A stretch of 38,187 bases of DNA. Origin: Phycisphaeraceae bacterium (GTDB lineage Bacteria; Planctomycetota; Phycisphaerae; Phycisphaerales; Phycisphaeraceae). The notes below the pieces were generated by a model. The model was not told where the DNA came from. It worked only from the letters and a program-made list of their open reading frames with translations, and made no database searches. The stretch's first letter is position 1; every line of letters begins with the position of its first letter. The position numbers were made by a program, and so were the translations under genes. This document shows positions 32,108 to 38,187 of the stretch, piece by piece. Where the stretch lies: NCBI GenBank assembly GCA_029260615.1, contig JAJDCX010000048.1:1-38187 (forward strand), read 5' to 3'.

Positions 32108-33235
32108 ATGGAACAGCAAACCGCCCCACCACTCCTGGAGACGCCGTTCCACGGGTATCACATCGAACATGACGCCAAGCTGATCGACTTCGCCGGGTGG
32201 GAGATGCCGATCCGGTACGGATCGATCATCAACGAACACAAGCAGGTGCGTAACGCTGGGGGGTTGTTTGATGTGTCGCATATGGGGCGCATCGAGTTCT
32301 CCGGGAAAGATGCCCAACGGTTCCTTGACCACATCCTGACCCGCCGAATCGGCGACATGAAGGACTTCACCTGCCGGTACAGCCTGATCTGCAACGAAGA
32401 AGGCGGCGTGAAGGACGACGTGATCGTCTACCGCTTCGCGGACAAGTGGATGCTGGTGGTCAACGCTTCGAATCGGGAAAAGATTCTGGGCCATCTGGAT
32501 GACAACAAGGGAAGCCTGAAGGTCAAGATCAACGACAAGACCGAGTCGACCGCGATGATCGCACTGCAGGGGCCTGAGGTCATCGAGCTGGTCGGGCGGT
32601 TCTCCGATGAAGTCCCGGCACTGAAGCGATACAGCTTCTGCGTCAAGAGCATCATGACCATGAAGATGGTCATCAGCCGGACCGGCTACACCGGCGAAGA
32701 CGGCGTGGAGATCATCCTCCCGGCGAAGATGGCGGGGATGGCGATTAAGATGCTGGCCCAAGACCCCGGTGATGCGGCGTCTATCAAGCCTTCGGGGCTG
32801 GGCGCACGGGATTCGCTTCGGATCGAAGCGGCGATGCCTTTGTATGGCCACGAGATCGACGAGGACACCGACCCCTTCGCCGCGGGCCTGGGGTTTGCGA
32901 TCAGCCTGGACAAGGACCAGGACGAAGACGGCGGAGCCTTCATCGGGCAGGAAGCGCTCAAGAAGTTCAAAGCCGACGGGCCGCAACGCCAACTCATCGG
33001 CATCAAGCTCAAGGGCCGACGCACACCCCGACAGGGCAACGCGATCTATAAAGATGGCACGCAACTGGGGGCGGTCACCTCCGGGTGCCTGTCACCGACA
33101 CTTGGGTTCCCCCTGGCGATGGCCTACGTCACACCCAACGCCTGCAGCATCGGGGACAAGGTCCTGATCGCCGCGGGCTCCAGCCGGGTCGATGGGGAGA
33201 TCATCTCGATCCCGTTTTATAAGCGGACGCCTTAA
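32108..33235 (+). CDS. gcvT: Aminomethyltransferase (glycine cleavage T protein)
   Basis: GcvT transfers the aminomethyl unit from the H-protein lipoate to tetrahydrofolate, releasing ammonia. The 375-residue product matches the family throughout: DFAGWEMPIRYGSIINEH, LFDVSHMGRIEFSG, GGVKDDVIVYRF, SRTGYTGEDGVEIILP, GLGARDSLRIEAAMPLYGHE and a C-terminal beta domain (GAVTSGCLSPTLGFPLAMAY). The start ATG at 32108 lacks an obvious ribosome binding site. gcvH and gcvP are not in the window, so the complex genes are probably elsewhere. It is convergent with the sigma factor gene. Confidence 0.95.
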   Translation: MEQQTAPPLLETPFHGYHIEHDAKLIDFAGWEMPIRYGSIINEHKQVRNAGGLFDVSHMGRIEFSGKDAQRFLDHILTRRIGDMKDFTCRYSLICNEEGGVKDDVIVYRFADKWMLVVNASNREKILGHLDDNKGSLKVKINDKTESTAMIALQGPEVIELVGRFSDEVPALKRYSFCVKSIMTMKMVISRTGYTGEDGVEIILPAKMAGMAIKMLAQDPGDAASIKPSGLGARDSLRIEAAMPLYGHEIDEDTDPFAAGLGFAISLDKDQDEDGGAFIGQEALKKFKADGPQRQLIGIKLKGRRTPRQGNAIYKDGTQLGAVTSGCLSPTLGFPLAMAYVTPNACSIGDKVLIAAGSSRVDGEIISIPFYKRTP

Positions 33236-33297
33236 CTTATTCTCTATCCAGATGCAGCGTCACGCTTGGGGGGCAGCCACGGATTTACATGCACGGA

Positions 33298-33317
33298 CAC
33301 CGCATATACATGCGGTG
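33298..33317. terminator. Hairpin between convergent gcvT and sigma factor genes
   Basis: CACCGCAT-ATAC-ATGCGGTG is a perfect 8-bp stem with a 4-nt loop, 62 nt after the gcvT stop and 84 nt after the sigma stop, on opposite strands. A second small hairpin, GCTGGC/GCCAGC, lies near 33363-33376. No T run adjoins either side, so a bidirectional terminator role is tentative. Confidence 0.5.
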
Positions 33318-33401
33318 CTGTAACAAGCGACCCGCTACGCCCGTAGCGTGATCGTTCTATATGGCTGGCGTGCCAGCGTATTTAGTGGATTGTTTTTTAC
33401 G

Positions 33402-34286
33402 TCACGCCGAACGGCGGTTTTTGCTTTCGAGTTGGGCGGCGACGTTAGCCAGGGGGCGGTCGCTGTTTAGTTTAGCGTTGAGTTTGCGAAGGGCCTCGGC
33501 CTCGATCTGACGGACACGTTCGCGGGTGAGGCCGACGTGTTTGCCGATCTCTTTGAGCGTCAGCGGCTCGTTGTCATTCAGGCCGTAACGCAGGCGCAGG
33601 ATCGTTGCTTCGCGGTCGTCGATGGCGTCCAGGAGGATCGCGATGGTGGCCAGGTCGTCGTCCAGCAGGACCTGCTCGTCGGGGCCCAACGTGCGCTCGT
33701 CGCTGAGCATTTCCGATAGTGTCGGGCCTTCGCCGTCGGCGCCGCTTCCGCCGGTCTGTGGCGGGCGTTGGAAGGCGCGGACGGCCTTGTGGATGATCTT
33801 GATCTTCTTGGCGGGCAGTTCCATCCGCTCGGCCAGTTCCTGGATGTGGGGCGTGCGGCCCAGTTCTTCTTCCAACTCACGCGAGGCCCGCTTCCATTTG
33901 GCGATCAGTTCGACCATGTAGGCGGGGATGTGGATCGGTTGTACGGCGTTAATCAGGGCGCGTTTGATGCCCTGCTTGATCCACCATGTGCCGTAGGTCG
34001 AGAAGCGTGCGCCCATGTCGGGGTTGAAACCTTCAACGGCTCTCATCAGGCCGATGTTGCCTTCCTCGATCAGGTCGGTCAAGGGCAGGCCGCGGTTCAT
34101 GTAGCGTTTGGCGATGGAGACGACCAGGCGCAGGTTGGACCTGACCATGTGCTCGCGTGAGGCCATGCAGTTGCGTTCGATGATGTTGCGGCAGAGTTCT
34201 TTTTCCTGATCCGCCGTCAGCAGCTTGGATTCGTCGATCTGCTTGAGGTAGATTTCCAGGCCGCTTTTGACACGCTTGCTCGCCAT
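33402..34286 (-). CDS. RNA polymerase sigma-70 factor (SigA/RpoD type, group 1 or 2)
   Basis: The 294-residue product has region 1.2 ([20 protein letters not shown]), region 2 ([56 protein letters not shown], the -10 element contacts), region 3 ([17 protein letters not shown]) and region 4 ([38 protein letters not shown], the -35 helix). It lacks the large region 1.1 of primary sigma factors, so it is either a compact primary factor or a paralogue. It is alone on the reverse strand, convergent with gcvT. The C-terminal tail ends in KNRRSA. The upstream region holds a long GC-rich repeat (34311-34440). Confidence 0.93.
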   Translation of the reverse strand: MASKRVKSGLEIYLKQIDESKLLTADQEKELCRNIIERNCMASREHMVRSNLRLVVSIAKRYMNRGLPLTDLIEEGNIGLMRAVEGFNPDMGARFSTYGTWWIKQGIKRALINAVQPIHIPAYMVELIAKWKRASRELEEELGRTPHIQELAERMELPAKKIKIIHKAVRAFQRPPQTGGSGADGEGPTLSEMLSDERTLGPDEQVLLDDDLATIAILLDAIDDREATILRLRYGLNDNEPLTLKEIGKHVGLTRERVRQIEAEALRKLNAKLNSDRPLANVAAQLESKNRRSA

Positions 34287-34609
34287 AGCCGTGGTTCCGC
34301 CGAAGTTCCGGTGGTGTGCCGGGGGGTCATTCCGGGTTGCTCCGGGGTGTCCGGGTTGGGCTCCGAGGGTCGGCCTGGGGTGAATCCTGGGCCGATCTGC
34401 GGGGTCATTTCCGGGTACCGGGGGTGCCGGGGGGCGGCCGTAGCCTCATACGCATGGGGACTATTCTCACCGCTCCGTGGGTTAATTCGACGTGATCCCC
34501 CCCCCGCTTAAGGGCTGTGGCAGTCTGCGGGCCCTGTCCGTGTATTATCGGTAGCGCCACCCGTTACAAGCGGCGTTAAGATACCCCTCTATCTCATTGA
34601 GACACGCGG
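34287..34609. other. Divergent intergenic region with GC-rich repeats
   Basis: This 323-bp gap lies between the divergent sigma factor and GT9 genes. From 34319 to about 34440 it is a degenerate run of CCGGG-type units, mostly spaced 10-13 nt. Then comes an ordinary stretch holding the GT9 promoter. No gene or RNA is seen. Confidence 0.55.
34319..34440. repeat. Degenerate CCGGGG repeat array upstream of the sigma gene
   Basis: Repeated CCGGG or CCTGGG cores, for example CCGGGGGGTCAT, TCCGGGTTGC and TCCGGGGTGT, recur about every 10-13 nt over 120 bp. It resembles the in-frame 12-nt repeats in nearby genes but lies in non-coding DNA. Confidence 0.65.
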
Positions 34610-35536
34610 ATGAACGTCTTTTTCCATTACGGTGCCTTGGGCGACTTCGTGCTGACGTTGCCGATGTTGCGTCGGCTGGCGGGCAAAACGACGCTGGTTT
34701 CGGCGTGGGAACGGGCGACGCTGGCGGGCAAGCTGCTGGCTACTGCCCCCGGAGACTCCCCCGGAGTCTCACCCGGTATTACCCCCTGTATTAGCCCGAT
34801 GGACATCCAGATGTGGGAGTTCATGCGGCTGCATGCAGAGGGTGGCCCCACGTCAGTCAGCCCCGCGATCGGCGAACTGTTTGAACAGGCCAACCAGATC
34901 GTCAGCTTTGTCAGCGATGGCGAAGACAACTGGGCGAAAAGCGTGGCCCGGCTGGCGCCGCAGGCTAAACGAATCTACATCGACCCGCGGCCGCCTAAGG
35001 ATTTCACCGGGCACGTCTGTGAATGGCATCTAAAGCAGGCGCAGGAGCAGGGTTTGGAGTTGAGCGATCCGGTCGAGGTCGGACGTGGCGGTTGCGTTGA
35101 TGGGCCGATCGTGGTGCATCCGGGCAGCGGCGGCGTTGACAAGTGTTGGCCGATTGAGCGTTATGAAAAGTTGATAAGTGAGTTAAGCGGGCGCGGGGTG
35201 GGTGTGCTGGCGTTGTTGGGCGAGGCCGAGGTGGACCGTTGGCGCAAGGATCGGCTGGACCACTGGGCGCAACAGGTCGGTGCCAAGACATTCGGAACGC
35301 TGCAAGACCTGCACGAAGCGCTTGCCGGGGCCTCGGGCTACATCGGCAACGACTCGGGGCCGACGCATCTGGCGGCGCAGTTGGGGTTGCCAACTGTCGC
35401 GTTGTTCGGCCCGACCGACCCGAAACGCTGGGCACCGCAAGGCCCGGCTGTCACCGTGCTGGCGCCACCGAGCCCCGAGGCGATGGACTGGCTGGATGCC
35501 GACCGGGTGTTGGATGCCTGCCCGGATCAGGGTTAA
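34610..35536 (+). CDS. Glycosyltransferase family 9 (heptosyltransferase-like)
   Basis: GT9 enzymes such as WaaC/WaaF add heptose to the lipid A core from ADP-heptose. The 308-residue product has the GT-B ends: FHYGALGDFVLTLPMLRRL at residues about 5-23, then IVVHPGSGGVDKCWP near 165 and YIGNDSGPTHLAAQLGLPTV plus ALFGPTDPKRW near 245-275, the family nucleotide-sugar site. A run of PGxx repeats (APGDSPGVSPGITPCISP) lies at about residues 45-62, where family members have no such sequence. Its donor and acceptor are unknown; lipopolysaccharide core or another surface glycan is likely. ispH starts 9 nt after it, so the two are probably co-transcribed. Confidence 0.85.
   Translation: MNVFFHYGALGDFVLTLPMLRRLAGKTTLVSAWERATLAGKLLATAPGDSPGVSPGITPCISPMDIQMWEFMRLHAEGGPTSVSPAIGELFEQANQIVSFVSDGEDNWAKSVARLAPQAKRIYIDPRPPKDFTGHVCEWHLKQAQEQGLELSDPVEVGRGGCVDGPIVVHPGSGGVDKCWPIERYEKLISELSGRGVGVLALLGEAEVDRWRKDRLDHWAQQVGAKTFGTLQDLHEALAGASGYIGNDSGPTHLAAQLGLPTVALFGPTDPKRWAPQGPAVTVLAPPSPEAMDWLDADRVLDACPDQG
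34745..34801 (+). repeat. 12-nt GC-rich tandem repeat inside the GT9 gene
   Basis: In-frame units GCCCCCGGAGAC, TCCCCCGGAGTC, TCACCCGGTATT and ACCCCCTGTATT, then AGCCCGATG, encode PGxx tetrapeptides between the first and second strands of the glycosyltransferase. Confidence 0.88.
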
Positions 35537-35545
35537 AATGCCGGG

Positions 35546-36490
35546 ATGAAGGTGCTACTAGCCAACCCGCGTGGATTCTGTGCCGGCGTCGAGATGGCGA
35601 TCCAGACCGTCGAGCAGGCGGTCAAGATCGTTGGGACGCCTTTGTACGTCTACCACGAGATCGTCCACAACCGCCACGTCGTCGAGGGCTTCATCAAGCA
35701 GGGCGTGGTGTTCGTGGACAGCATCGAGGAGGTGCCCCGCAACGCGACCGTCGTCTTCAGCGCCCACGGCGTGAGCCCGCAACTCCGTCACGATGCCCAG
35801 CAACGCGGTTGTACCTTGATCGATGCGACCTGCCCGCTTGTTACCAAAGTTCACATGGAGGCGTTGCGTTACGCACGGCAGGGCTATCACATCCTGCTGA
35901 TCGGGCATGCCGGGCATGATGAGGTCGTCGGGACGGTGGGTGAAGCGCCGGGCGCGATCACGATTGTTGAGTCGCCCGAAGATATCGCGGGTCTACCCTT
36001 CTCGCCACAAGACAAGATCGTGTACCTGACACAGACGACGCTGAGCGTGGATGATGCCAACCGGATCATCACCGCGATCCGTGATCGCTACCCGCAAGTC
36101 AAAGAGCCGCCGACCGAAGACATCTGTTATGCGACGACCAACCGCCAGCGTGCGGTGCGAGAGTTATCGCCGCAGGCGGACCTGGTGCTGGTGGTCGGGT
36201 CGCAGAACAGTTCTAACTCCGTAAGGCTGACGGAGATTGCTGGGAATGCTGGGACGGCTGGGAAACTGGTCGATGATGCAAGCGAGATCGACCACGCATG
36301 GTTTGTCGGCGTCGACAGCGTCCTGGTCACCGCCGGCGCGTCGGCCCCGGAACATTTAGTCCAACAGATCGTCCAGAAACTCGTCGATGACTTCGCCGGC
36401 GAGGTCGAGCACGCCACCGTCGTCGAGGAAGACATGAGCTTTAACCTGCCGGTGAGCCTGCGCGTGCTGGCGAGGAGTTCGGGGAAGTAG
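35546..36490 (+). CDS. ispH: 4-hydroxy-3-methylbut-2-enyl diphosphate reductase
   Basis: IspH (LytB) is the last enzyme of the MEP isoprenoid pathway, using a 4Fe-4S cluster to make IPP and DMAPP. The 314-residue product has PRGFCAGVEMAI (first cluster Cys), EIVHNRHVVEGF (active-site His), SAHGVSPQ, DATCPLVTKVH (second Cys), GHAGHDEVVGTVGEAP, QTTLSVDD, DICYATTNRQRAV (third Cys) and SSNSVRLTEIA, ending with VTAGASAPEHLV. All three cluster cysteines are present. After EIA comes a short in-frame GCTGGGA repeat (GNAGTAGK), three 9-nt units. It sits 9 nt downstream of the GT9 gene. Confidence 0.97.
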   Translation: MKVLLANPRGFCAGVEMAIQTVEQAVKIVGTPLYVYHEIVHNRHVVEGFIKQGVVFVDSIEEVPRNATVVFSAHGVSPQLRHDAQQRGCTLIDATCPLVTKVHMEALRYARQGYHILLIGHAGHDEVVGTVGEAPGAITIVESPEDIAGLPFSPQDKIVYLTQTTLSVDDANRIITAIRDRYPQVKEPPTEDICYATTNRQRAVRELSPQADLVLVVGSQNSSNSVRLTEIAGNAGTAGKLVDDASEIDHAWFVGVDSVLVTAGASAPEHLVQQIVQKLVDDFAGEVEHATVVEEDMSFNLPVSLRVLARSSGK

Positions 36491-36530
36491 GTGAACCGCG
36501 AAGGCGCGAAGAGCGCGAAGCATTATTAAA

Positions 36531-36608
36531 CAGTGATGAACGCTGATAAACGTTGATAAAGCCAAGACTAAACCAGATCGAATCAGCGTTTATCCGCGTT
36601 CATCACTG
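36531..36608. repeat. Imperfect inverted repeat downstream of ispH
   Basis: CAGTGATGAACGCTGATAAA... (36531-36558) and its near complement at 36581-36608 match at 25 of 28 positions with a 22-nt loop. GAACCGCGAAGGCGCGAAG precedes it (from about 36493). It belongs to the same dispersed AATAAACGC-type family as the imperfect repeat at 17834-17927. It may act as a transcript end, but there is no T run. Confidence 0.7.
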
Positions 36609-36672
36609 TATCAATCCGCTTAGCAGTGAACCTGTTAGACTATCCGTTTTGACCTGTATCGAGGAGTGAATG

Positions 36673-37119
36673 ATGTCTGACGACGCCCCGAAAATTATTG
36701 TGGATGACGACTGGAAGAGCCAGGCCCAGGCCGAGAAGCAGAAGCTGGCGGATGAGTCGCGTGCCAAGCAGGAGGCGTCGGCCCCGAAGGCTTCGGGCGC
36801 CACGGCAGATGCTGGGGCTTCAGGTGGCGCACCCGGGGGCGGGGGTGGACGGCAGATGCCCCCCGCTTCTTTTGAGGTGTTGGTCAGCACGATGGCGACC
36901 CAGGCGCTCTTCGCCCTGGGCGAGATCCCCGATCCGCAGACCGGCCAACGCATGGCCCACCTGGACCTGGCACGCCATCACCTGGATATGCTCAGCGTCA
37001 TCGAAGAGAAAACCAAGGACAACCTCTCCAAAGAAGAGTCCGACATGCTCGCCACCACGCTGTATGAGTTACGCAACCGGTATGTGCAGCTTACGATGTC
37101 GCAGCGCCCGACGGCGTAG
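36673..37119 (+). CDS. DUF1844 domain protein
   Basis: The 148-residue product starts at the second ATG (36673), with GGAG 6 nt upstream; the first ATG at 36670 is too close. Residues 1-65 are a charged, then Gly/Ala-rich leader (APGGGGGRQ). The C-terminal part (FEVLVSTMATQALFALGEIP, then AHLDLARHHLDMLSVIEEKT and LYELRNRYVQLT) matches the short DUF1844 family, common in planctomycetes, myxobacteria and acidobacteria, function unknown. It is convergent with the SieB-like gene 15 nt later, and a small hairpin CGTCT/AGACG spans the junction. Confidence 0.87.
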   Translation: MSDDAPKIIVDDDWKSQAQAEKQKLADESRAKQEASAPKASGATADAGASGGAPGGGGGRQMPPASFEVLVSTMATQALFALGEIPDPQTGQRMAHLDLARHHLDMLSVIEEKTKDNLSKEESDMLATTLYELRNRYVQLTMSQRPTA

Positions 37120-37133
37120 CCAACACACTCCGT

Positions 37134-37688
37134 CTAAAAATCAAGACGAGTTTGCAGGGGACTTGGGGAGTGTGGCTCAACAGCACCCTCTAATAATTTC
37201 GGATTTTTCTTTAGATATTCAAGGGCCCATGGTTGTATATTCCATGGGAATCCATCGACACAATCCCCAACTGCACTGCTTCGGAAGACCATACCCTTTG
37301 CATCGAGCCCGCCGATAATCCCATCATCCATCCCACAGCGAATCGTTGTAACTTCGTCACAAACAAATGCTTTCAAATACCATCGCTCATGTGGAGCGAG
37401 TGCTTTCAGCAAATCAATTTGATTGCGTTTTATAGAGCGATTTTTTAAACATGAAACGACTAGACCTACTACCCACGAGATCAAGTGCGCAGCAAGATAA
37501 GACCATGCAACAAAAGCAACGAGGCCTATGTAACCTCGCCAAGTCTCTCTAAATTCTGTTATCCCTGTACTACCAGCAACAGAATCTGGCGCGTTCAAAA
37601 CCGCTACAGAACCCAATCCTAATGCTAGAAGCGGTACAGGAGCCAGCTTCCTAAACGCATCGATTGTGCTTCCAAGCCCAAAAGGCAT
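37134..37688 (-). CDS. SieB-like superinfection-exclusion membrane protein
   Basis: The 184-residue product has two hydrophobic segments at residues about 15-32 (LAPVPLLALGLGSVAVLN) and 53-78 (YIGLVAFVAWSYLAAHLISW), then a cytosolic part with LLKALAPHERWYLKAFV, DDGIIGGLDAKGMVFRSSAV and WNIQPWALEYLKKNPKLLEG. This layout and the IQPWA...YL...P.LL end match the SieB family (named from phage lambda SieB, which aborts superinfection by other phages). The gene is AT-richer than its neighbours and lies only 24 nt downstream of the sdhB/frdB gene on the same strand, which suggests a recent insertion behind a core gene. Exclusion activity here is inferred from family resemblance only. Confidence 0.78.
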   Translation of the reverse strand: MPFGLGSTIDAFRKLAPVPLLALGLGSVAVLNAPDSVAGSTGITEFRETWRGYIGLVAFVAWSYLAAHLISWVVGLVVSCLKNRSIKRNQIDLLKALAPHERWYLKAFVCDEVTTIRCGMDDGIIGGLDAKGMVFRSSAVGDCVDGFPWNIQPWALEYLKKNPKLLEGAVEPHSPSPLQTRLDF

Positions 37689-37712
37689 TTGCTAGCCCCG
37701 TATATTAGTTGT

Positions 37713-38187
37713 TCACTTCTTCGGCTTAAACATCCGAAACAGCTTCTTCATCGGGTCGTAGTACTCGTCGACGACGCGTTCCTTGAGCGGGATGATGGCG
37801 TTGTCGGTGAGGGTGATGTGTTCGGGGCAGACCTTGGTGCAGCACTTGGTGATGTTGCAGTAGCCCAAGCCGTTCTCGTCTTTGAGGTCCGCCAGGCGGT
37901 CCTCGGTGTCAAGGGGGTGCATCTCCAGGGCGGCGGTGTAGGCGATAAACCTTGGGCCGATGAATGTCTCGTGCTTGTGGTGGTCGCGCAGGACGTGGCA
38001 GACGTCCTGACACAAGAAGCACTCGATGCACTTGCGGAATTCCTGGACGCGGTCGACATCGTCCTGCTGCATGCGCCAGGTGCCGTCGTCGGCGTCGGGC
38101 TTGCGGGGCTTGAAGGGCTTGATCTTTTCCTTGACGCGGAAGTTCCAACTGACATCGCAGACCAGGTCGCGGATCAGGGGGAAGGCC
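37713..38187 (-). CDS. Succinate dehydrogenase/fumarate reductase iron-sulfur subunit (5' end outside window)
   Basis: The frame is open from the right edge to TGA/TAA-type stop at 37713-37715, leaving the C-terminal 157 residues. It shows the cysteine pattern of the [4Fe-4S] and [3Fe-4S] domain: CIECFLCQDVC followed by CNITKCCTKVCP, and the family ends ITLTDNAIIPLKERVVDEYY and MKKLFRMFKPKK. SdhB/FrdB moves electrons between the flavoprotein and the membrane quinone site. The N-terminal [2Fe-2S] domain lies outside. An internal ATG at 38072 is not the start, since the frame continues upstream with DVSWNFRVKEKIKPFKPRKP. sdhA and the membrane anchor should follow or precede beyond the right edge. 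Confidence 0.92.
   Translation of the reverse strand, partial: AFPLIRDLVCDVSWNFRVKEKIKPFKPRKPDADDGTWRMQQDDVDRVQEFRKCIECFLCQDVCHVLRDHHKHETFIGPRFIAYTAALEMHPLDTEDRLADLKDENGLGYCNITKCCTKVCPEHITLTDNAIIPLKERVVDEYYDPMKKLFRMFKPKK

Noticed and set aside
32087..33064. 325-aa reverse-strand ORF
   Set aside because: It is antisense to gcvT, whose motifs are clear.

Overview
The window looks like a stretch of chromosome from a planctomycete, most likely class Phycisphaerae. It is GC-rich. Six predicted secreted proteins end in PEP-CTERM sorting tails, three of these carry EF-hand/dockerin-like repeats (eight units in all), the truncated left-end gene has a planctomycete-type 'LEPR'-like N-terminal motif, and the housekeeping genes read as bacterial. 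The taxon is inferred from protein features, not from a marker gene.

Left part (1-9.2 kb). A truncated GH25 lysozyme-like surface protein and a secreted CBM20-like esterase precede the ribosomal/SSB cluster rpsF-ssb-rplI (minus strand, without rpsR). Then come tRNA-Asp, a Gfo/Idh/MocA oxidoreductase, a FabZ-like dehydratase, a tiny histone-H1/Hc1-like protein, a CobA-HemD fusion (siroheme/tetrapyrrole) and a divergently read PilZ protein.

Middle (9.2-27.3 kb). This is accessory and rich in surface proteins: a PQQ-type sugar dehydrogenase with four dockerin-like repeats, a large TIG-domain lipoprotein flanked by 57-bp direct repeats, a GC-rich intergenic block that folds like a structured RNA, an NhaD/citrate-type ion transporter with a His-rich insert, an isolated sigma-70 region-4 protein, tRNA-Leu(UAG), an HscB-like co-chaperone, a repeat-built PEP-CTERM protein, a dockerin-bearing alpha/beta hydrolase, two tandem endonuclease-I paralogues (only one with a dockerin cassette), tRNA-Leu(CAG), a decayed hslV fragment and a small PEP-CTERM protein. 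The enzymes suggest an extracellular system that attacks polymers, nucleic acids and sugars at the cell surface, with PEP-CTERM/exosortase sorting.

Right part (27.3-38.2 kb). A division/cell-wall block (rsmH, a triple-LysM protein, an FtsL-like protein, ftsI) is followed by gcvT, a housekeeping-type sigma-70 factor on the other strand, a GT9 glycosyltransferase, ispH, a DUF1844 protein, a SieB-like superinfection-exclusion membrane protein, and the C-terminal part of a succinate dehydrogenase/fumarate reductase iron-sulfur subunit.

The most unusual signal is a family of short GC-rich tandem repeats (mostly 12 nt, core CCCCGG) lying in frame inside otherwise conserved genes (rsmH, GT9, ftsI end, LysM linker, region-4 tail) and in intergenic DNA. 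Other leads are the direct repeats around the TIG lipoprotein, the candidate structured RNA beside it, the dockerin cassette gain or loss between the endonuclease paralogues, and the hslV relic.
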